Notes: generated from the sequence alone by a model not told the origin. Counted from the first letter of the stretch, positions 14,899 through 24,150 are shown. The stretch: DNA of 64,000 nucleotides from Rhodospirillales bacterium (GCA_020638285.1 JACKIV010000003.1:186001-250000), one strand, 5' to 3'. A program made the numbers and translations.

Positions 14899-15677
14899 GT
14901 GTTCTGGCCAAAATCTGCGAATCCAAAAGAGCGCACGTCGCGCAAAGGCGTGTGGATTTGCCCTTTCCGGACCTTGAATCCCGTCTTCTGGAGGCTTCAC
15001 CACCGCGCGGGTTTCTTGCGCACTTGGCCGAGATTTACGAGAAAAACGGTCACGCTGTGATTGCCGAGTTCAAGCGCGCTTCTCCCGCCAAAGGTCTCAT
15101 TCGCGAAGGGGCTGACCCGTCCCGGATTGCGGCCCTTTATGAATCCGCGGGCGCGGCCTGTCTTTCCGTTTTAACGGATACGCCTTATTTTCAGGGGTGC
15201 GATGCCGATCTGGAGGCGGTTCGCGCCGCATGCGCTCTGCCGATCCTGCGTAAGGATTTTATTGTTGATCCGTATCAAATTTATGAATCGCGTATGCTTG
15301 GCGCAGATGCAATCCTTCTCATCATGGCCGCACTGGATAGCGAGACGGCGGAGGATTTCATGATGACGGCTGAAGCCCTCGGAATGGACGTTCTGGTTGA
15401 AGTCCATGACACGGACGAACTGGAGCGAGCCTTATCGATTCGCCCCAAGCTTATCGGCGTAAATAACCGGAATCTTCAAACGCTGGATGTTGATCTTGCT
15501 ACGGGGAGGGATCTTGCGCGTCATATTCCACCCGGAATTTTTCCTGTTGCCGAAAGCGGCATTGCAAGACGGGCGGATCTGGATCATCTGCGCGAATCGG
15601 GTTTCAGGGCGTTTCTGGTCGGGGAAACCTTGATGCGCGATCCGGATCCCGGAGAGGCCCTGCGATCCTTGGTGTGA
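14895..15677 (+). CDS. trpC: Indole-3-glycerol phosphate synthase
   Basis: TrpC closes the indole ring of CdRP to give indole-3-glycerol phosphate. The 260-residue TIM barrel shows VIAEFKRASPAKGLI, ACLSVLTDTPYFQG, LPILRKDFIVDPYQIYESR, LVEVHDTDEL, LIGVNNRNLQT and VAESGI, all family landmarks including the catalytic Lys and Glu residues. It is translationally coupled to trpD and to the YqgE-like gene (GTGA overlap). Confidence 0.96.
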   Translation: MSVLAKICESKRAHVAQRRVDLPFPDLESRLLEASPPRGFLAHLAEIYEKNGHAVIAEFKRASPAKGLIREGADPSRIAALYESAGAACLSVLTDTPYFQGCDADLEAVRAACALPILRKDFIVDPYQIYESRMLGADAILLIMAALDSETAEDFMMTAEALGMDVLVEVHDTDELERALSIRPKLIGVNNRNLQTLDVDLATGRDLARHIPPGIFPVAESGIARRADLDHLRESGFRAFLVGETLMRDPDPGEALRSLV

Positions 15678-16294
15678 GGGCAGTCGATGTGAAACAAACA
15701 CCCCGGATTGCAAAAATATATCTCCTCTTGTCTGCTTTCCTTTTGGCTTTGCCTGGGCTTTCGCGCCATTACGAGGGACTGACCGGAAAGCTTCTGGTGG
15801 CCACCTACAGCATTGGCCATGGGCCTTTTCAACACAGCGTTTTGTATGTTGTCCACCATGATCTTTTCGGTGCGCGTGGTTTCGTCGTCAATAAACCCTT
15901 GCCTGAGGACTTCAAAACCCCCGATTCGCGCGTGCTCCCGCGTTATGCGGGAGGCCCGGTTCGTCCGGATGAGCCATCTTTTGTTGTCGCCAGAGGAGAA
16001 ACGGCCCTGAGACCGTGGTTTTTCCCGGATGGGAAGAGTGAATCGGAGGGCGCCATCGCTGCTGCCCGAAGAAAAATTGCAGGCGGACGAAGTGAGGCGA
16101 GAATCCTCTTTGGTTACGCGGGATGGACTTTTTTGCAGTTGAATTTTGAGGTTCTTCGGGGGCGCTGGGCTGTTATCGACTACGATCCGGCCCTTGTTTT
16201 CGAGACTCCGCCAGAGGAACTTTGGAACAGGGCTGTGAATCGCGCTCTTAAAAAAGTCCAAAACGGAATTGACAGGGGGTTGGAACCTATATAG
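15674..16294 (+). CDS. YqgE/AlgH family protein with N-terminal hydrophobic segment
   Basis: The 206-residue protein has YqgE/AlgH (UPF0301) features: LTGKLLVATYSI near the start, SVLYVVHHDLFGARGFVVNKPL, GGPVRPDE, ILFGYAGWTFLQLNFEVLRG and WAVIDYDPALVF. Function of the family is unclear. Unlike most homologues it begins with an extra segment containing a hydrophobic helix (IYLLLSAFLLALPGLSRHY), which may be a signal peptide or anchor. The GTG start overlaps the trpC stop. The last codons overlap the LexA operator of the next gene. Confidence 0.75.
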   Translation: MRAVDVKQTPRIAKIYLLLSAFLLALPGLSRHYEGLTGKLLVATYSIGHGPFQHSVLYVVHHDLFGARGFVVNKPLPEDFKTPDSRVLPRYAGGPVRPDEPSFVVARGETALRPWFFPDGKSESEGAIAAARRKIAGGRSEARILFGYAGWTFLQLNFEVLRGRWAVIDYDPALVFETPPEELWNRAVNRALKKVQNGIDRGLEPI

Positions 16295-16297
16295 AAC
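16283..16297. promoter_or_regulatory. LexA operator (SOS box) of lexA-dnaE
   Basis: GAAC (16283-16286), a 7-base AT-rich spacer and GAAC (16294-16297) form a perfect alphaproteobacterial SOS box (GTTC-N7-GTTC read on the other strand). A degenerate second unit continues as GAAC-N7-GGAC to 16308. It is 48 bases before the lexA ATG, as expected for autoregulation. Confidence 0.85.
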
Positions 16298-16345
16298 GAA
16301 GAAAGGACGTTTGTTCTTTTCTTTCTGACTTTCCGGATTACTCCC

Positions 16346-17044
16346 ATGTTGACAAAAAAGCAACGCGATCTGCTGGTTTTTATTCATGAGCGCATGCAGT
16401 CTGGCGAGGTCGCTCCCTCTTTCGATGAGATGCGCGCGGCGCTCGGGCTGAAGTCAAAATCCGGAATTCACCGCCTTATCAACGGGCTGGTGGAGCGATC
16501 TTATCTGGAGCGTTTGCCTCATCGCGCGCGCGCGCTTTCGGTTCGCCGCCTTCCTGAAGGGTATCGTGTCCGCGGGGAAGGGGGAAAATCTTCACTGACG
16601 GTGGTTCCTGACCCTGTTCTTTCCCACGAATCAGTTGTGGCGGATGCTGTTCTTTCCGTACCTCTTTACGGGCGTATTGCTGCCGGGACGCCGATTGAGG
16701 CCATCCGGGATGAAGGGGCCAGTGTGGACGTTCCTCAGGGTTTTTTAGGTGCGGGCACGCATTACGCCTTGACGGTGCAGGGGGATTCCATGATCGGCGC
16801 CGGTATCAACGATCACGATACGGTCATAATTCGGCGGTGCGAGGATGCGGAAAGCGGGGCCATCGTCGTGGCCCTTGTGGATGGTCAGGAGGCCACTCTC
16901 AAACGACTTCGGAGGGATCGGGGAAAAATCATTCTGGAATCGGAAAACGAGGCCTACCCGCCCCGGATTCTGGAGCCGAAACGTGTGCGGATTCAGGGGC
17001 GGCTCGTGAGCTTGCTGCGGCGGTATGATGGGGCGTTTCCATGA
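16346..17044 (+). CDS. lexA: LexA repressor
   Basis: LexA represses SOS genes and cleaves itself when RecA is activated. The N-terminal winged helix-turn-helix (MLTKKQRDLLVFIHERM, then APSFDEMRAALGLKSKSGIH) is of the alphaproteobacterial type. The cleavage site is A113-G114 in RIAAGTPIEA, and the catalytic dyad is Ser148 (GDSMIGAGI) and Lys186 (ATLKRL). The length, 232, is normal. A perfect SOS box lies upstream. The stop overlaps the dnaE ATG by four bases, so dnaE is coupled to it. Confidence 0.97.
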   Translation: MLTKKQRDLLVFIHERMQSGEVAPSFDEMRAALGLKSKSGIHRLINGLVERSYLERLPHRARALSVRRLPEGYRVRGEGGKSSLTVVPDPVLSHESVVADAVLSVPLYGRIAAGTPIEAIRDEGASVDVPQGFLGAGTHYALTVQGDSMIGAGINDHDTVIIRRCEDAESGAIVVALVDGQEATLKRLRRDRGKIILESENEAYPPRILEPKRVRIQGRLVSLLRRYDGAFP

Positions 17045-20000
17045 CAGGGGAGGGGCCTGCGTCTGATTCTTTCGTTCATTTACACACACATTCCGCCTAT
17101 TCTCTGGCGGAAGGGGCCATTCGCGTCAAGGATCTGATCAAGCTTTGCGTGAAAAACAATATGCCTGCCGTTGCGGTTACGGATACGAACAACCTGTTTG
17201 GCGCAATGGAATTTGCACTGGAAGCGGCCAAGGCGGGAATTCAGCCTGTTTTGGGCACGCAGATGCTTTTTGGAGAGGATGGCATTCTTGTCCTTCTGGT
17301 CCAAAGCGAGATTGGCTACCGGAATTTATGTCGGATCGTCAGTCATGCTTATGAAACGATGGATCCAGCGCATGGACCGCGTCTGGCCTGGGAGAGTTTT
17401 GAAGCCGGGTGCGAGGGGCTGATCTGCCTGACTGGTGGGCCGGAAGGTCTCCTCGCTCGCTCATTGGCGGTGGGGCGAACGGAAAAGGCCCTGTCTGATC
17501 TCATGCGTTTGCAGGATTTTTTCCCGGATCGACTCTATATCGAAATTCAACGCCATGGTCTTTCAGAGGAAGATTTAGTCGAAGATGCCCTGCTTGATCT
17601 GGCTTTTTCTCACGATATTCCACTTGTGGCGACGAACGAGCCTTATTTCGCCCGGCGTGAGATGCATGAGGCTCATGATGCGCTCTTGTGTATTGCCCAA
17701 GGTCGATATGTTCTTGAGGCAGACCGTCGGCGTGTCAGCCCCGAATCCTATTTCAAATCTGCGGCCCAGATGCGGGCCTTGTTTTCTGATTTACCGGAGG
17801 CCATTGACAATACCCTTGTGATCGCCAGACGATGTCATTTTCTCTTGCGGCCTGTTGCGCCGGTTCTTCCCCCTTTCCATTCGGGAGAGGGGCGTGATGA
17901 GGCTGAGGAACTCCGTACGCAGGCCCGGGAAGGGCTGGATTGGCGACTTGAGCATTTTGTGTTTGAAAAAACAACACCGGATTCAGAGCGTGAAACGATT
18001 CGGAAAACGTACCACGATCGTCTTGAATTCGAATTGGGCGTTATCATCCAGATGGGTTTTCCGGGGTACTTTCTGATTGTTTCGGATTTTATCAAATGGG
18101 CGAAGGCACAGAATATTCCTGTCGGGCCAGGGCGGGGTTCAGGAGCAGGATCCGTGGTTGCCTGGTCCCTGAAAATCACGGATCTGGACCCTATTCGTCT
18201 GAATTTACTGTTTGAGCGATTTTTGAACCCGGAACGGGTTTCGATGCCGGACTTCGATATTGATTTTTGTCAGGATCGACGAGACGAAGTCATTCGCTAT
18301 GTTCAAAATCGTTATGGCCACGATCGCGTTGCTCAGATTATTACCTTTGGAACCCTTCAGGCGCGTGCTGTTTTGCGCGATGTCGGGCGCGTACTTCAGA
18401 TGCCCTATGGCCAGGTGGACCGTATTGCTAAAATGATTCCATCCAATCCGGCCAATCCCGTGACGCTGGAAGAGGCGTTGGCTGCTGATCCGGATTTGCG
18501 GGCCGAAACCGACCGGGAAGAAACATCTCGCAAACTGATTGAAATTGCGGTCCAGCTTGAGGGGCTCTATCGCCATGCCTCGACTCATGCGGCGGGTGTC
18601 GTTATTGGCGATCGGCCTTTGCATGAAATGGCGCCCTTGTATCGTGACCCACGGTCTGACATGCCGGTAACGCAGTTCAATATGAAATATGTTGAGCAGG
18701 CCGGACTGGTTAAATTCGACTTTCTGGGGCTGAAGACCATGACGGTCATTCAGAAAACGGTTGATCTTATCCGGGCGCGCGGAGAAGAGATTGACTATCT
18801 GAAAATCCCGCTTGACGACCCGAAATCCTACGCTTTGATGTCCGAGGGGCGAACAACCGGGGTTTTCCAGCTTGAAAGTGGCGGGATGCGCGACACGCTT
18901 CGTCGTATGCGCCCGAACCGCTTTGCAGACATTATTGCGCTTGTGGCCTTGTATCGTCCCGGTCCAATGGACAATATTCCCCGCTATATCGACGTCAAGG
19001 AAGGCCGGGAGCAGGCTGATTACATGCACCCAAAACTGGAGCCTTACCTCAGGGAAACCTATGGAATCATGATCTATCAGGAACAGGTCATGCAGGCGGC
19101 GCAGGTTTTGGCAGGATATACGCTTGGCGGCGCGGATCTTTTGCGCCGGGCGATGGGGAAGAAAATCAAGGCGGAGATGGACGCCCAGCGCGCCCGGTTT
19201 GTCGAGGGCGCAGGGAAATGTAGCGGCGTTCCTGCGGCGCGAGCGGAGGAAATTTTTGATACCATCGAAAAATTTGCCGGCTATGGCTTTAACAAATCGC
19301 ATGCGGCGGCGTATGCCCTGATTGCTTATTGGACGGCGTGGCTTAAGGCGAATTACCCTCTTGAATTCATGGCGGCGTCCATGACTCTGGATATGGGAAA
19401 CACAGATAAGCTTGCGATTTTCAAGCAGGATCTGGATCGCATGGGAATCGTTCTGGCAACGCCGGACATTAACCGTTCAGAGCCGGAGTTTGGCGTTGAA
19501 TATGATGCAAAAGCCGAAGCCGGAGGGTGTCTGCGTTACGCTTTGGCCGCTCTTAAAGGTGTTGGCGCGCAGGCGATGGAAAGCCTTGTCGCAGAGCGGC
19601 GGGAGGCAGGTCCCTTTCGTTCGATTGAGAACTTTGCGGATCGTCTGGATGCAAGGACGTTGAACAAGAAGTCTTTGGAGCAGCTTGTTTGCGCGGGGGC
19701 CTTTGATTCTCTTGAGCCTGATCGGGCTCGTCTCCTTGATGGAGCCGAGATCATTCTCGGACATGCCCACGCCCGGGCGCGGGAGAAAGAGTCAGGGCAG
19801 GCCAGTCTGTTCGGTGGTGGCGATGGAGAGGATGTCGGCGGTGTTCGGATGGCGGATCTGCCCAGTGTGCCGCTTTGGGATCCGCTAGAGCGTCTGCGTC
19901 GCGAGTTTGACGCTGTCGGATTTTATCTTTCTGCTCACCCTCTTGATACCCGTACTGAAGTTCTGCATCGTATGGGCGTTTCCTTTTATGTGGACGTTCA

Positions 20001-20511
20001 GAATGCTCTTGTGGAAAAAAATGGCGGACGATTCCAGATGGCTGGCGTTGTCATCAAAAAACAACAAAAAGTTTCCGCCAAAACAGGGAATCGTTTCGCA
20101 ATTTTGCAGATATCCGATCCTACGGGCGTCTATGAGGCTATGGTTTGGTCTGAAACCTATGCGCGGGCGCGGGATATTCTGGAGCCTGGAGCCCGGATTC
20201 TGATGGCGGTTGATGCCGAATCAAAGGAGGATCAAATCCGCTTTACTGTTCAGAACATTGAATCTCTGGACCAGACAGTAGAAGATCGCATTCGTGAAAT
20301 TCAGGTTGTTCTCGACAGTGGAGAGGCTGCCGAAAAACTGTGCGGCCTTCTGAGTGGAGGAGGGCAGGGCGGGATGAAGATCCGTGTTATGGCGCAAATC
20401 CCGCCACTTGGGTCGGCTGAAATGCTTTTGCCCGGAAAGTGGCCTATGGATACGAATGCCCGGAATGCCTTGCGCGGTGCGCCCGGCGTTCTGAATGTAA
20501 TAGAGATCTAA
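17041..20511 (+). CDS. dnaE: DNA polymerase III subunit alpha (replicative, DnaE1 type)
   Basis: The 1156-residue catalytic subunit of the replicative polymerase. Domains in order: PHP (residues about 8-220, from VHLHTHSAYSLAEGA), palm/fingers with the catalytic aspartates in MPDFDIDF (about 404-408), VGPGRGSGAGSVVAW, RHASTHAAGVVI, the GYGFNKSHAAAYALIAYWTAW helix-hairpin-helix region and a C-terminal OB domain (about 980-1060). These features fit DnaE1, not the mutagenic DnaE2. Its ATG overlaps the lexA stop, so the main polymerase appears to be transcribed from the LexA-regulated promoter, unless an internal promoter exists. Confidence 0.96.
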   Translation: MTGEGPASDSFVHLHTHSAYSLAEGAIRVKDLIKLCVKNNMPAVAVTDTNNLFGAMEFALEAAKAGIQPVLGTQMLFGEDGILVLLVQSEIGYRNLCRIVSHAYETMDPAHGPRLAWESFEAGCEGLICLTGGPEGLLARSLAVGRTEKALSDLMRLQDFFPDRLYIEIQRHGLSEEDLVEDALLDLAFSHDIPLVATNEPYFARREMHEAHDALLCIAQGRYVLEADRRRVSPESYFKSAAQMRALFSDLPEAIDNTLVIARRCHFLLRPVAPVLPPFHSGEGRDEAEELRTQAREGLDWRLEHFVFEKTTPDSERETIRKTYHDRLEFELGVIIQMGFPGYFLIVSDFIKWAKAQNIPVGPGRGSGAGSVVAWSLKITDLDPIRLNLLFERFLNPERVSMPDFDIDFCQDRRDEVIRYVQNRYGHDRVAQIITFGTLQARAVLRDVGRVLQMPYGQVDRIAKMIPSNPANPVTLEEALAADPDLRAETDREETSRKLIEIAVQLEGLYRHASTHAAGVVIGDRPLHEMAPLYRDPRSDMPVTQFNMKYVEQAGLVKFDFLGLKTMTVIQKTVDLIRARGEEIDYLKIPLDDPKSYALMSEGRTTGVFQLESGGMRDTLRRMRPNRFADIIALVALYRPGPMDNIPRYIDVKEGREQADYMHPKLEPYLRETYGIMIYQEQVMQAAQVLAGYTLGGADLLRRAMGKKIKAEMDAQRARFVEGAGKCSGVPAARAEEIFDTIEKFAGYGFNKSHAAAYALIAYWTAWLKANYPLEFMAASMTLDMGNTDKLAIFKQDLDRMGIVLATPDINRSEPEFGVEYDAKAEAGGCLRYALAALKGVGAQAMESLVAERREAGPFRSIENFADRLDARTLNKKSLEQLVCAGAFDSLEPDRARLLDGAEIILGHAHARAREKESGQASLFGGGDGEDVGGVRMADLPSVPLWDPLERLRREFDAVGFYLSAHPLDTRTEVLHRMGVSFYVDVQNALVEKNGGRFQMAGVVIKKQQKVSAKTGNRFAILQISDPTGVYEAMVWSETYARARDILEPGARILMAVDAESKEDQIRFTVQNIESLDQTVEDRIREIQVVLDSGEAAEKLCGLLSGGGQGGMKIRVMAQIPPLGSAEMLLPGKWPMDTNARNALRGAPGVLNVIEI

Positions 20512-20528
20512 GTGATAAGGGAGTTTGA

Positions 20529-21635
20529 ATGTCGGGGAATCGTTTTGGTGCCTTGTTTCATTATACAACGTTCGGAGAAAGTCACGGACCTGCGATCGGT
20601 GTCGTCGTCGATGGGGTGCCGCCGCGCCTGTCTTTGTGCGAGTCTGATATTCAGGTCTATCTGGACCGCCGTAAACCAGGGCAGAATCGTTTTACGACCC
20701 AGAGGCGCGAAGCCGATTCTATCCGTATTTTGTCCGGGGTGTTTGAGGGGCTGACCACGGGCGCGCCTATCGGCATGATCGTAGAAAATACTGACGTGAA
20801 ATCAAAAGATTATGATGAAATCAAGGACAAATTTCGCCCCGGCCATGCCGATTTTACGTATGAAAAAAAGTACGGAATTCGGGATTATCGTGGCGGGGGA
20901 CGTTCTTCGGCACGAGAGACGGCCATGCGTGTCGCTGCCGGAGCTGTCGCCCGGAAAGTCATTGATTACCATTGTTCCGGAGTGACCATTCGGGGTGCGG
21001 TGATTCAGATCGGCCCGCACCCGCTCGACCGCGAGCGTTGGGACTGGGCCGAGATTGACCGGAATCCTTTTTTTTCTCCGGACTCCGCAATTGTTCCCGT
21101 CTGGGAAGAGTTTCTGGATGGACGGCGTAAGGCGGGATCAAGCGCCGGGGCCATTGTCGAAGTTCATGCGCAGGGCATCCCGGCGGGGCTGGGTGCTCCG
21201 GTCTATGATCGGCTTGATGCGGATCTGGCCAAGGCGATGATGTCAATCAATGCCGTAAAAGGTGTTGAAATCGGAGATGGATTCGGTTCCGCGCTTTTGA
21301 GCGGAGAGGAAAACGCGGACGAGATGCGCGCCGGACCGGATGGGCGTCCGGTGTTTTTGTCCAATCACGCTGGAGGTGTCCTGGGCGGCATTTCAACCGG
21401 GCAGGATCTCGTGGTTCGTATGGCGTTCAAGCCGACCAGTTCAATTTTAACGACTGTCCGGACGATGGACCGCCATGGCCAGAATACCGATATTACAACC
21501 AGAGGACGGCACGATCCTTGCGTCGGAATCCGGGGCGTTCCGGTAGCCGAAGCCATGATGGCCTGTGTTTTGGCGGATCATATTTTACGGCATAAGGCGC
21601 AATGTTCCTTGAAAGGTTTCGGTGATGCCTCCTGA
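20529..21635 (+). CDS. aroC: Chorismate synthase
   Basis: AroC converts EPSP to chorismate with reduced FMN. The 368-residue protein begins MSGNRFGALFHYTTFGESHG, and shows RPGHADFTYEKKYGIRDYRG, GGRSSARETAMRVAAGAVAR, GDGFGSA, NHAGGVLGGISTG and GRHDPCVGIR, the family signatures. It starts 17 bases after dnaE and its 3' end overlaps atpI, so it may be read through from dnaE. Confidence 0.96.
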   Translation: MSGNRFGALFHYTTFGESHGPAIGVVVDGVPPRLSLCESDIQVYLDRRKPGQNRFTTQRREADSIRILSGVFEGLTTGAPIGMIVENTDVKSKDYDEIKDKFRPGHADFTYEKKYGIRDYRGGGRSSARETAMRVAAGAVARKVIDYHCSGVTIRGAVIQIGPHPLDRERWDWAEIDRNPFFSPDSAIVPVWEEFLDGRRKAGSSAGAIVEVHAQGIPAGLGAPVYDRLDADLAKAMMSINAVKGVEIGDGFGSALLSGEENADEMRAGPDGRPVFLSNHAGGVLGGISTGQDLVVRMAFKPTSSILTTVRTMDRHGQNTDITTRGRHDPCVGIRGVPVAEAMMACVLADHILRHKAQCSLKGFGDAS

Positions 21636-21999
21636 CGATCCCCGGATTGAGGCTCTTGAATCCCGAATTCGGGAGGCCAAGAAGGCAGATCGGTCTTTGG
21701 GCGAATCCGGGGCCAATGAGGGGTTGCAGGCCGGAATTGAGTTGATTGGTGCAATTGTCGGCGGCGGCGTTCTGGGGTATGTGCTGGATTTTATTTTCGG
21801 GACAGAACCCATTCTCTTGATTTTATTCTTGTTTCTGGGAATTGCCGCTGGATTCTTGAGCGTCTGGAAAATAACACAGGGCATTGGAACGGCAGTTGGA
21901 TTTGCCCCATTGCATAAACGGAAAAAAGACGCTAAACAGACGCCACAACAGGATGTTAAACAGAGTATCGATCTTTATGATGGAGACCGGAAGCCTTGA
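21625..21999 (+). CDS. atpI: ATP synthase protein I
   Basis: AtpI is a small membrane protein thought to help assemble the c-ring. This one has about 124 residues: a charged N-terminus, a helix starting AGIELIGAIVGGGVLGYVLD, and a second helix (PILLILFLFLGIAAGFLSVW), followed by a basic tail. The ATG at 21625 overlaps the aroC stop. It leads atpI-B-E-b'-b. Confidence 0.85.
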   Translation: MPPDDPRIEALESRIREAKKADRSLGESGANEGLQAGIELIGAIVGGGVLGYVLDFIFGTEPILLILFLFLGIAAGFLSVWKITQGIGTAVGFAPLHKRKKDAKQTPQQDVKQSIDLYDGDRKP

Positions 22000-22754
22000 C
22001 AGAGACACACGGCCCCTTGCACCAGTTCGTTATTGAGCCCCTTATTCCGCTTCAGATCGCGGGCTTTGACGTCTCTTTTACAAATTCATCATTGTGGATG
22101 ATGATCGGCGTGGCCGTTTCTGTCGCGTTCTTGTCTCTGGCTACGCGCCGTGCGGCGCTCGTTCCCGGTCGTCTTCAGATGTCTGCAGAGATTATTTACC
22201 AATTTATTGCAAATATGATTCGTGAAAACGTTGGCGATGCCGGGCGGGTTTATTTCCCTCTGGTTTTCACCATTTTCATGGTTGTTTTTATGGGAAATAT
22301 TCTGGGTATGCTCCCTTTTTCGTTTACATACACAAGCCATATTGCCGTAACCGGTGCGCTTGCGCTCGGGATATTCCTGACGGTCTTTGTTGTCGGACTG
22401 TTCCGTCATGGTCTTCATTTTTTTCATCTTTTCGTTCCTGCGGGGGTGCCGCTCTGGCTGACGCCCCTTGTGATTCCAATTGAAATCATTTCATTTTTTG
22501 TGCGTCCGCTGACCTTGTCTGTGCGTCTGTTCGCGAACATGATGGCCGGGCATTTGATTTTGAAGGTTTTTGCAGGGTTTTGCGTCTCTCTCATTGGCGC
22601 GTTCGGGGCCTTGGGTTTCATCGGGGCCTTGGGGCCGATGCTTTTTAACTGCGCCATGATTGCGCTTGAATGTCTGATAGCTTTTCTTCAGGCCTATGTT
22701 TTTACGATCCTGACGTGCATTTATCTGAAAGATACGGTTGAAATCTCTCACTGA
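21996..22754 (+). CDS. atpB: F0F1 ATP synthase subunit a
   Basis: Subunit a forms the proton half-channels of F0. The 252-residue protein has five to six membrane helices, and the conserved segment FVRPLTLSVRLFANMMAGH containing the essential Arg of helix 4. The C-terminal LQAYVFTILTCIYL is typical. It begins at a TTG overlapping the atpI stop (TTGA), so it is translationally coupled. Confidence 0.95.
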   Translation: MTETHGPLHQFVIEPLIPLQIAGFDVSFTNSSLWMMIGVAVSVAFLSLATRRAALVPGRLQMSAEIIYQFIANMIRENVGDAGRVYFPLVFTIFMVVFMGNILGMLPFSFTYTSHIAVTGALALGIFLTVFVVGLFRHGLHFFHLFVPAGVPLWLTPLVIPIEIISFFVRPLTLSVRLFANMMAGHLILKVFAGFCVSLIGAFGALGFIGALGPMLFNCAMIALECLIAFLQAYVFTILTCIYLKDTVEISH

Positions 22755-22818
22755 ATGTGTAGGATCACGGTGAACGGAACGAACCCGCAACTCATGCAGG
22801 AATAAAGAGGAAAAACAC

Positions 22819-23046
22819 ATGGAACTTCAGGCTGCAAAACTGATCGCTGCTGCACTTGCTCTTTTGCCGATTATCGGCGTAGGTATAGGTCTCGGTATGA
22901 TTTTTGGTTCATACAATGATGCCATCGGGCGCAATCCCGGCGCGGCTCCCTTGCTGGACAAAAAGTTCTTTCTCTCTTTTGCCCTGACAGAGGCTCTGGG
23001 TATTTTTGCTCTTCTGATTTCCGTCGTCATCCTCTTCGTCATGTAG
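22819..23046 (+). CDS. atpE: F0F1 ATP synthase subunit c
   Basis: The 75-residue hairpin of two membrane helices builds the rotor ring. The first helix contains the Gly-rich IGVGIGLGMIFG; the polar loop is NDAIGRNPGAAP; the second helix has the proton-carrying Glu58 in FALTEALGIFALL. The absence of Gln near the ion site suits a proton rather than a sodium enzyme. AGAGGAAA precedes the ATG, a strong site suited to a highly made subunit. Confidence 0.96.
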   Translation: MELQAAKLIAAALALLPIIGVGIGLGMIFGSYNDAIGRNPGAAPLLDKKFFLSFALTEALGIFALLISVVILFVM

Positions 23047-23048
23047 TC

Positions 23049-23633
23049 ATGAGCCGGGTATTTCTGACAGCATCTGCGGTATTGTTTATCGGCGTCTTTT
23101 CAGGCGCTGGGGTGGCTCTGGCTGCTGAAGGCGGGATGCCCCAGCTTGATCTTTCGACCTTTCCGGGGCAGATCTTCTGGACCGGGGTCACGTTTTTTAT
23201 CTTGTACTTCTTTTTTGGTTCTCATGTTTTGCCTGCTTTGTCTCGCATTGTGGATGGCCGCGCCGATCACGTGCGGAGAGATCTGGAGGAATCCGAGCGC
23301 CAGACGGCTGCGGCTCATGAGGCCAAAGAGGCGTATGAGCGGGCGTTAAGTCAAGCGCGCAGCGAGGCTTCGGGGATGATTCTCGCTCTGGAGGCTTCCT
23401 TGCGGGATTCTGCGTCAGTTGCTCATCGGGATTTTCAGGCGCATGTCCTCAAGGAAATCGCGGTTGCCGAGCGGCGCATTGCAAAAGCCCAGTCCGATGC
23501 ATTTTCTGATATCAACAGGCTTATGGCTGATTGTGTTGTCCTGTCTTCAGAAAAACTGGCTGGCGTTCGCGTGGATCGTGTGCTGGCTCAGGCCGTTATT
23601 GATTCCCTGTCGACTCCTTCAAAGGCGGCTTGA
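23049..23633 (+). CDS. atpG: F0F1 ATP synthase subunit b'
   Basis: This 194-residue stator subunit has an N-terminal hydrophobic segment (FLTASAVLFIGVFSGAGVALA) that looks like a signal peptide, then TFPGQIFWTGVTFFILYFFF, the b-type membrane helix, and a long charged helix. Placed between c and b, it fits b' of alphaproteobacteria and photosynthetic bacteria, where b and b' form a heterodimer. Gene naming (atpG or atpF2) varies. Confidence 0.88.
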   Translation: MSRVFLTASAVLFIGVFSGAGVALAAEGGMPQLDLSTFPGQIFWTGVTFFILYFFFGSHVLPALSRIVDGRADHVRRDLEESERQTAAAHEAKEAYERALSQARSEASGMILALEASLRDSASVAHRDFQAHVLKEIAVAERRIAKAQSDAFSDINRLMADCVVLSSEKLAGVRVDRVLAQAVIDSLSTPSKAA

Positions 23634-23638
23634 GAGCT

Positions 23639-24133
23639 ATGGACCAGATTCTTCATAATCCGAGTGTCTGGGTTTTGTTTTCTTTTCTCATTTTTGCGGG
23701 CTTTGCCTGGAGAATGGGGAAGGATGTTTTTTTTAGCGCGATCGATGCCCGTATTGAGTTTGTTCGCAAGGAAATTGAGACGGCACGGGCTTTGCGTGCG
23801 CAAGCTCAGGCCCTTTTTGAAGAATACGAAAAAAAACGGGAGCAAGCTCTGCTTGAGGCTGAGGCTATCTTGGTCAAGGCGCGCGAAAATGCGGAGCATA
23901 TTCGGTCTCAGGCGGATACTGCTCTTGCAGAGACACTTCGTCGTCGTGAAGAGGCTTTGGCCGAGCGGATTCGCCGGATGGAAGATGTGGCCATTCAGGA
24001 TATCCGCGAGCGTGCAGCATGCTTGTCGATTGAAGCAGCGCGGCGTATTTTGCGCGAAAAACTGGATCAGGATGCAGGGGGGCTTCTGGCCGATCGGTCC
24101 TTTGAGGACGTCGCCCGTCATATCGCCCATTGA
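23639..24133 (+). CDS. atpF: F0F1 ATP synthase subunit b
   Basis: The 164-residue stator b subunit has an N-terminal membrane helix (VWVLFSFLIFAGFAWRMG) and a long coiled-coil rich in Ala, Glu and Arg (EKKREQALLEAEAILVKARE). The ATG at 23639 follows GAGAG; a TTG at 23630 overlapping the b' stop is the alternative. The F1 genes are elsewhere, as usual in alphaproteobacteria. proA follows after 17 bases. Confidence 0.9.
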   Translation: MDQILHNPSVWVLFSFLIFAGFAWRMGKDVFFSAIDARIEFVRKEIETARALRAQAQALFEEYEKKREQALLEAEAILVKARENAEHIRSQADTALAETLRRREEALAERIRRMEDVAIQDIRERAACLSIEAARRILREKLDQDAGGLLADRSFEDVARHIAH

Positions 24134-24150
24134 TTTCAGGTGGTTTCTTC

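Noticed and set aside
18205..19302. A 365-residue minus-strand frame inside dnaE.
   Set aside because: It is entirely antisense to conserved dnaE sequence and has no family features.
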